A stretch of 41,395 nucleotides of DNA from the NCBI RefSeq assembly GCF_007830435.1, contig NZ_VLLC01000029.1:1-41395 (forward strand), in the 5' to 3' direction. Below the pieces are notes generated by a model. The model worked only from the letters and a program-made list of their open reading frames with translations. It was not told the origin of the DNA and did no database searches. Origin of the DNA: Desulfobotulus alkaliphilus (GTDB taxonomy: Bacteria > Desulfobacterota > Desulfobacteria > Desulfobacterales > ASO4-4). The position numbers and the translations under genes were made by a program. Below, piece by piece: positions 36,309-41,395 of this stretch. Each line of letters opens with the position of its first letter. The first letter of the stretch is position 1.

Positions 36309-37043
36309 TCAGTTGACGGACCCAGGAATAATAATGTCGGATTCAAGATAATCCCATGCGGCTTCCAGCCTCTGCATCAGAATATCCGCACCCTCTACCT
36401 GCTTTGACACCTTGAGAAAAACCCCTATCAATTCAAGGGAGGTGGACCGCACCTCTTCTTCCATGGCCATGACCCGGATGGCATTTTCTGCTGCACGCCG
36501 ATAATCCAGAAGGTAATCTCCCCTGCCCGCAGCAAGCTGACGAAAGGCATGGATATGATCCGATGCCTCCATCAGTTCCACACCATTATCAGGGTTTCTC
36601 AGATCATTAATAAAACCGCCATAGCTGTAGCCCCGGATAACGATGACCCGGCTCCCGTAAAGATCTTCATTTTTTTCCGGCAGTTTTCTTTCACCAAGAA
36701 CATAGGCTCTCATATCAATGTCTGTTATTTTTTTTTTGCTGTAAAGTACCCTGCCCTCCAGTTCAGGAACATTTTTGACCCCGAGAAAGACATGGCACCG
36801 GCCTTCGGCAATGTTCCAGTAAAGTCTCCTTGGAGGGTAAACGGCCATATCATAACTGTATCCCGCCTGATCCAGTATACGGGTCAAAAACTCCAGCAAA
36901 ACACCACCGGGCTTTCCATCCGCTCCCACTTCATAGAGAGGTGGCAGATCAAGGATACCCACATGAAGTTTCTCCATGGCTTCTGCCCCGGCAGGTCTGA
37001 CCAGAAACAACAATAAAAAACAAAAATATATTTTTTTAAGCAT
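36309..37043 (-). CDS. Periplasmic solute-binding-type protein (second copy)
   Basis: A 244-residue protein with a signal peptide (MLKKIYFCFLLLFLVRPAGA, cleaved near residue 20). The mature part, LHVGILDLPPLYEVGADGKP then GGVLLEFLTRILDQAGYSYD, has the family 3 solute-binding start. The second lobe is less typical (VIVIRGYSYGGFINDLRN). No transporter genes are near. It resembles the protein at 29410 in size and fold but is not a close copy. Its start has no strong ribosome site. It is divergent from hrpA, with about 220 nt between them that hold a small hairpin, TTTGGGA-CGA-TCCCAAA (37172-37188). Confidence 0.75.
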   Translation of the reverse strand: MLKKIYFCFLLLFLVRPAGAEAMEKLHVGILDLPPLYEVGADGKPGGVLLEFLTRILDQAGYSYDMAVYPPRRLYWNIAEGRCHVFLGVKNVPELEGRVLYSKKKITDIDMRAYVLGERKLPEKNEDLYGSRVIVIRGYSYGGFINDLRNPDNGVELMEASDHIHAFRQLAAGRGDYLLDYRRAAENAIRVMAMEEEVRSTSLELIGVFLKVSKQVEGADILMQRLEAAWDYLESDIIIPGSVN

Positions 37044-37262
37044 ATGCTGTCCGATCCAAAAAACTTGTAAGCCAAAAGGCTTTGCTACAGAACCTTTGCC
37101 ATTGAAATACCACGGACACCTTAAAAAGACTGGTTTTCACCTGAATGCTATATTAGACTTGCCCCGTCTTTTTTGGGACGATCCCAAACAAGATGCATCC
37201 CCACTTGAACGGATAGTTTTCAAAAATTATTTTTCTTCTAACCTACACAAGCGGTCTTCACA

Positions 37263-40200
37263 TTGTCAACATATAAGCCAGTAAATAACAGCGCCACAGA
37301 AAAAAAACTGAACCGTATCCACAGGGCCTCGTCAGAAATCCTGATTGCGGATCGCATGGCAATCCGCAAAAAAATTCATCACTTCCGCCATAAGATTACA
37401 AAACTGCCACCTGAAAAACAGGAACAGGATCTCCTCTCCCTTGAAAAACAATTGAAAGAGGCAAAAGAACGTTTTCATGGACGCAAAAAGAAGCTTCCCC
37501 GTCCTTCCTTTGACGAAAACCTCCCCATCACCGCCCATAAAGATACCATTATCAAGGCCATTCAGGACAATTCCGTTGTCATTATTGCCGGTGAAACGGG
37601 ATCCGGCAAAACCACCCAGCTTCCCAAACTCTGCCTTGAAGCAGGCCGGGGCCACTACGGACGCATCGGCTGCACCCAGCCCCGCCGCATTGCCGCCTTG
37701 AGTGTGGCCGAGCGCATTGCCGAGGAACTTCATACAGCTCTGGGTGAGGCCGTTGGCTGCAAAGTCCGTTTCCGGGACCAGACCGGAGAAGACACCATCA
37801 TCAAACTTATGACCGACGGCATGCTTTTATCGGAAACCCTGTCGGACCCTTTTTTGAATCAGTACGACACCCTTATCATCGATGAAGCCCATGAGCGCAG
37901 CCTGAATATTGACTTTCTTCTGGGTTTTCTCATTCGTGTTACCCAGAAAAGAAAAGACCTGAAAGTCATCATCACATCCGCCACCATTGATACGGAAAAA
38001 TTCTCCCTTGCCTTCGGTGGCGCTCCCATTATCAGCGTATCCGGTCGCATGTATCCCGTTGAGGTCCGTTATCAGCCCCAGCCCGAAGAAGAAGAAAAAG
38101 ACAGCCCCTCCCTTGCCGATCAGGTGGCAAGGGCCATTGATGACCTTGTGACGGAAGGCCCGTTTGGAGATATTCTTGTATTTTTACCAACGGAATACGA
38201 TATAAGGGAAGCCTGTGACCTGCTCAGCGGACGGAATTATAAGGGAGCTGTCATCCTTCCCCTCTATGCCCGCCTGACAGGTTCACAGCAGCGCAGGGTC
38301 TTTCAGCCAGCCAGCGGCAGAAAAATTGTGGTTGCCACCAATGTTGCGGAAACCTCCCTTACCATTCCCGGCATCCGCTATGTCGTGGATACGGGTGTGG
38401 CCAGAGTTCCCCGGTACATTCCGGGTATGCGCAGCACAAGCCTTCCCATTATACCCATCTCAAAATCCAGTGCGGACCAGAGGAAAGGACGCTGCGGACG
38501 TGTTGCCAACGGAATCTGCATCCGCCTTTACTCCGAAGAATCCTACGAAGCCAGAGAACGCTTTACCACCCCTGAAATCCTCAGGGCAAACCTTGCCGAT
38601 GTTCTTTTAAAAATGACAGCCCTCCGTCTGGGGGATATACGGGACTTTCCCTTTGTGGACAGACCCGCAGACAGATTAATCAAGGACGGATACGATATTC
38701 TGCAGGAACTCGGTGCCATCGTTCCTGTAAAATCCACGAAAAAAGAAGCTTCCGGCTTTGCCCTGACTTCTGTTGGAAAGCGCATGGCATCCATCCCGCT
38801 GGATCCCAGAATTGCCCGCATGCTTGTGGCAGCAGAAGAGCTCGGATGTGTTGAAGATGTAGCCATAATTGCCGCGGGCATCACAGCCGTAGACCCGAGG
38901 GAAAGACCCGAAGATAAAAAACAGCAGGCCCTTCAGGCCCAGAAAGCTTTTGTGGATCCCCTTTCCGATTTTATCACCCTGCTCAATATCTGGAAAAAAT
39001 TTATCGAAGAAAGCCGGGGGAGCCTTGGGATCTCGCCCCTGAAAAAATTTACGGAACGATTTTTTCTGTCCTTTAAGCGCATGCGTGAATGGCGGGATTT
39101 ATCCCTTCAGATTCTTGAAATGCTTGAAGAAACGGATATTAAAGCCGAAAAAACCCAGCCACCGGAAACAGCACCTGATGTTTCCAGCCCCTTCAGCCCC
39201 AGATACGAAGCCATTCATAAGGCTATCCTGACCGGACATTTATCCAATATTGCCCGCAGAAAAGAAAAAAACACCCTGCTCGCTTCCAGAAACCGGGAAG
39301 TAATGATTTTTCCCGGCTCAGGGCTCTTCAATAAAAATCCTGACTGGATTGTTGCGGCGGAAATGGTGGAAACATCCAGACTCTTTGCCCGCTGCCTTGC
39401 TTCCATAGATCCATTGTGGGTGGTGGAGGCCGGTGGAAACATGATTACTGAAAGCCTTTATGACCCCCACTGGGAAAAAAACAAAGGCCGGGTCATGGCC
39501 TTTCGCAGACGCAGCCTTTATGGTCTCATTCTCACGGACAGAGAATCCGTAGCTTTTGGAAAGGAAGATCCCGAAACCGCAACACGTATTTTTATTCAGA
39601 ACGCCCTGGTCCAGGGAGAGCTGAAGCAGAGGCCACCCTTTCTTCTCCATAACCTGAAAGTTGTAGAGGAGGTTCTTGCAAAGGAAGACCGGCTGCGCAG
39701 AAGGGATCTTTTTGCCGGAGAAAATGCGGTCTTTGATTTTTACGCGCCAAAAATCAAAGGTATCTTTGACATCAGAACCCTTTTGAGTGAAATCAGAAAA
39801 AAAGGGGATGACACTTATCTGCGTATGGAGGAAAAAGACATCCTCCTTGGGGATACGGATGCAAAGACCCTGAATCTTTACCCGGAAAAAGTTTCACTGG
39901 GTAAAAAAGAACTTTTCCCATGCAGCTATTCCTTCAGTCCGGGAGAAGATTCCGATGGCATCAGTGTACGGATACCCATTGATCTGTCCCCGGAAATCAA
40001 CCCCCATGAAACAGAATGGCTGATCCCCGGTCTCTTCTGCGAAAAAATTGAGGCCATGCTGAAGAGTCTTCCTAAAATCATACGCAAACGCCTTGTTCCG
40101 CTGCCAGATACGGCAAAGGAGATTGCAAAGGAGCTGAAGCCCGTTGGCAGGCCTTTGGCTCTTGCCTTAAGCAGATTCCTCTACCAGCGCTACAATGTGG

Positions 40201-41258
40201 ATGTGGCACCGGCACGGTTCAATGAAATCGATCTGCCTGACCACCTGCGTATGAGGCTTTGCCTCACGGACAGCAGCGGAAAGGTCCTGTCTGTCTCCAG
40301 GGATCCTTCAATTCTGAGGGAAAACATTCAGAATACCCGCAAAAATATGCATCTGGAAAGGCTCCGGGAAAAATGGGAAAAAGATACCGTCACGATCAGG
40401 GATCTGGATGGAATGCCCGAAACCATTCCCGTAAATCCAGAAAATCCGTCCAGTGAACCTGCTTTCACAGCCTTTATCTCTACGGAGAAAGGCGTGGGAC
40501 GAAGCCTTTTTGCATCCAGAGCAGAAGCCAGATATCACCATGAAAAGGCCATCGCCCGTCTTCTGGAAAATGAATTAAAATCCGAGATGGCACAACTGAA
40601 AAAACACTTGACCCTCCCTGCGGATACAGGCGAAATCCTGCTCCATTTTGGAGGAAGGGAAGCCTTTGAACAAAATCTGAAGGAGGCTGTCTGCACGCCC
40701 ATGACAAAACTGGACATCCGTTCCGAAAAAGCCTTTCTCAATGCTCTGTCAAAGGCAAAAAACAGTCTGATCCCGGAAGGCAGAAAGCTCATGGAAGCCG
40801 TTCTCCCCGTTCTTTACGCAGCCCAGAAAACCCGTGACGTTTTTTATTCCTTCAGAAAAAAAGGGGGGGTAAAGACCATTTCTTTTCTTGCGGAAATGGA
40901 TCAAGAGATGAAACGCCTGATCCCGGAAAATTTTGTAAAGCTTTATTCTGCGGAACGGATGATGCAGTTTCCCCGCTACCTCAAAGCGATGATCATCCGA
41001 ATCCAGAGAGCTTCCGAAGATTTTTCAAAGGATGAACGTAAACAGACTGAAATAAAACCCTATGAAAAATCACTCAGGGAGATCCTTTCGGAGCTGAGTC
41101 CCCATGTGTCTGAAGAAAAAAAGAATGAAACAGAAAATCTTTTCTGGATGATAGAAGAATTCAAGGTCTCTGTTTTTGCGCAGGAAGTCGGTGCCCTTGG
41201 CCCTGTTTCAGCAAAACGTCTGAAAGAACAGATACGACGCATTCAAAATCTTGTCTAA
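37263..41258 (+). CDS. hrpA: ATP-dependent RNA helicase HrpA
   Basis: A 1331-residue DEAH-box helicase of full family length. Walker A is GETGSGKT (110-117), motif Ia CTQPRRIAALSVAERIAEE, DEAH at 207-210, motif III TSATID, motif V VVATNVAETSLTIPGI and motif VI QRKGRCGRVANGIC. The long C-terminal DUF3418 region follows. HrpA resolves stalled ribosomes by pulling on mRNA in Proteobacteria. The frame opens with TTG at 37263; the first ATG lies at 37356, after a stretch (SSEILIADRMAIRKKIHHFR) that still aligns with other HrpA proteins, so a start at or near 37263 is needed. No clear ribosome site is seen. A 123-bp repeat begins 14 nt after the stop. Confidence 0.94.
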   Translation: MSTYKPVNNSATEKKLNRIHRASSEILIADRMAIRKKIHHFRHKITKLPPEKQEQDLLSLEKQLKEAKERFHGRKKKLPRPSFDENLPITAHKDTIIKAIQDNSVVIIAGETGSGKTTQLPKLCLEAGRGHYGRIGCTQPRRIAALSVAERIAEELHTALGEAVGCKVRFRDQTGEDTIIKLMTDGMLLSETLSDPFLNQYDTLIIDEAHERSLNIDFLLGFLIRVTQKRKDLKVIITSATIDTEKFSLAFGGAPIISVSGRMYPVEVRYQPQPEEEEKDSPSLADQVARAIDDLVTEGPFGDILVFLPTEYDIREACDLLSGRNYKGAVILPLYARLTGSQQRRVFQPASGRKIVVATNVAETSLTIPGIRYVVDTGVARVPRYIPGMRSTSLPIIPISKSSADQRKGRCGRVANGICIRLYSEESYEARERFTTPEILRANLADVLLKMTALRLGDIRDFPFVDRPADRLIKDGYDILQELGAIVPVKSTKKEASGFALTSVGKRMASIPLDPRIARMLVAAEELGCVEDVAIIAAGITAVDPRERPEDKKQQALQAQKAFVDPLSDFITLLNIWKKFIEESRGSLGISPLKKFTERFFLSFKRMREWRDLSLQILEMLEETDIKAEKTQPPETAPDVSSPFSPRYEAIHKAILTGHLSNIARRKEKNTLLASRNREVMIFPGSGLFNKNPDWIVAAEMVETSRLFARCLASIDPLWVVEAGGNMITESLYDPHWEKNKGRVMAFRRRSLYGLILTDRESVAFGKEDPETATRIFIQNALVQGELKQRPPFLLHNLKVVEEVLAKEDRLRRRDLFAGENAVFDFYAPKIKGIFDIRTLLSEIRKKGDDTYLRMEEKDILLGDTDAKTLNLYPEKVSLGKKELFPCSYSFSPGEDSDGISVRIPIDLSPEINPHETEWLIPGLFCEKIEAMLKSLPKIIRKRLVPLPDTAKEIAKELKPVGRPLALALSRFLYQRYNVDVAPARFNEIDLPDHLRMRLCLTDSSGKVLSVSRDPSILRENIQNTRKNMHLERLREKWEKDTVTIRDLDGMPETIPVNPENPSSEPAFTAFISTEKGVGRSLFASRAEARYHHEKAIARLLENELKSEMAQLKKHLTLPADTGEILLHFGGREAFEQNLKEAVCTPMTKLDIRSEKAFLNALSKAKNSLIPEGRKLMEAVLPVLYAAQKTRDVFYSFRKKGGVKTISFLAEMDQEMKRLIPENFVKLYSAERMMQFPRYLKAMIIRIQRASEDFSKDERKQTEIKPYEKSLREILSELSPHVSEEKKNETENLFWMIEEFKVSVFAQEVGALGPVSAKRLKEQIRRIQNLV

Positions 41259-41272
41259 ATATTAAAAAAAGA

Positions 41273-41395
41273 AGTAACTTCTGAGTAACTTGAATTTAGT
41301 TCTTTTAATTCAAAAGCTTAAAAAATGGCCAATTATCCATCACTGATCGAAATTAGTTTGAATCCTGCACAAGTTACTCTATGACAAGACGCCCT
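41273..41395. repeat. 123-bp repeat, copy B, cut by the window end
   Basis: Matches 9705-9827 without gaps and with three differences. The window stops after the first arm (ACGCCCT) of the hairpin seen in copy A, so it may go on into another palindromic element. It lies just downstream of hrpA and may act at its 3' end. Confidence 0.9.

Overview
The window looks like chromosomal DNA of a Desulfobacterota (delta-proteobacterial) bacterium, possibly a Desulfobacterales-type anaerobe. That placement is inference: it rests on the gene mix (HDOD protein, class I adenylate cyclase, large hybrid kinases with PAS and CACHE-type sensors, DUF2325, a MinD fused to a cyclic-nucleotide domain and DUF4388, a stand-alone flavodoxin) and on even base composition. 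No ribosomal RNA or taxon marker was compared. Most of the window is ordinary single-copy chromosome.

Layout. 0.2-5.2 kb: an HDOD-GAF signalling protein (-), divergent from a class I adenylate cyclase coupled to a pseudo-receiver/TPR protein. 5.3-9.6 kb: thiol peroxidase, an Rnk/GreA-type protein and a PreP-like M16C peptidase. 9.6-11.4 kb: a repeat-rich gap around a small winged-helix gene. 11.4-14.7 kb: DUF2062, rsmA, a GspG-like protein and a DUF2325 protein. 15.2-16.9 kb: flavodoxin and two Cys-rich proteins. 17-23 kb: panB (-), hisS, aspS, a CBS-ACT protein and a Ca2+/Na+ antiporter. 23.2-30.2 kb: tRNA-Asn, two hybrid histidine kinases in tandem and a periplasmic solute-binding-type protein. 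30.3-34.5 kb: a DUF2520 protein, a lipoprotein and the MinD/cNMP/DUF4388 fusion. 34.6-41.3 kb: leuB, an EVE protein, a second solute-binding-type protein (-) and hrpA.

The least expected structure is a family of intergenic palindromic elements, five copies plus a possible sixth cut by the window end. The outer frame has about 15-bp terminal inverted repeats of consensus GTAA[TC]T[AG]TTCAGCAC. Two copies are flanked by perfect 8-bp direct repeats and a third by 7/8. GTAA ends with 8-bp duplications are what IS66-family transposition produces, so these look like non-autonomous IS66-type MITEs. Inside the frame sits a hairpin of about 145 bp, and beside it sit separate palindromic modules of about 69 bp ending CCGGCACTCAAG/CTTGAGTGCCGG, so the element is built like nested dolls. 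One copy splits a small lipoprotein gene, one starts exactly at a stop codon, and one truncated copy encodes the last 12 residues of HisS. A second, unrelated-looking 123-bp repeat occurs at 9.7 kb and at the window end with 120/123 identity.

Signalling runs through the window: an adenylate cyclase at one end and, 28 kb away, a MinD-type ATPase carrying a cyclic-nucleotide-binding fold whose usual phosphate-binding arginine is replaced. Several starts were moved from the longest open frame to a codon with a clear Shine-Dalgarno sequence; the reasons are given per gene.
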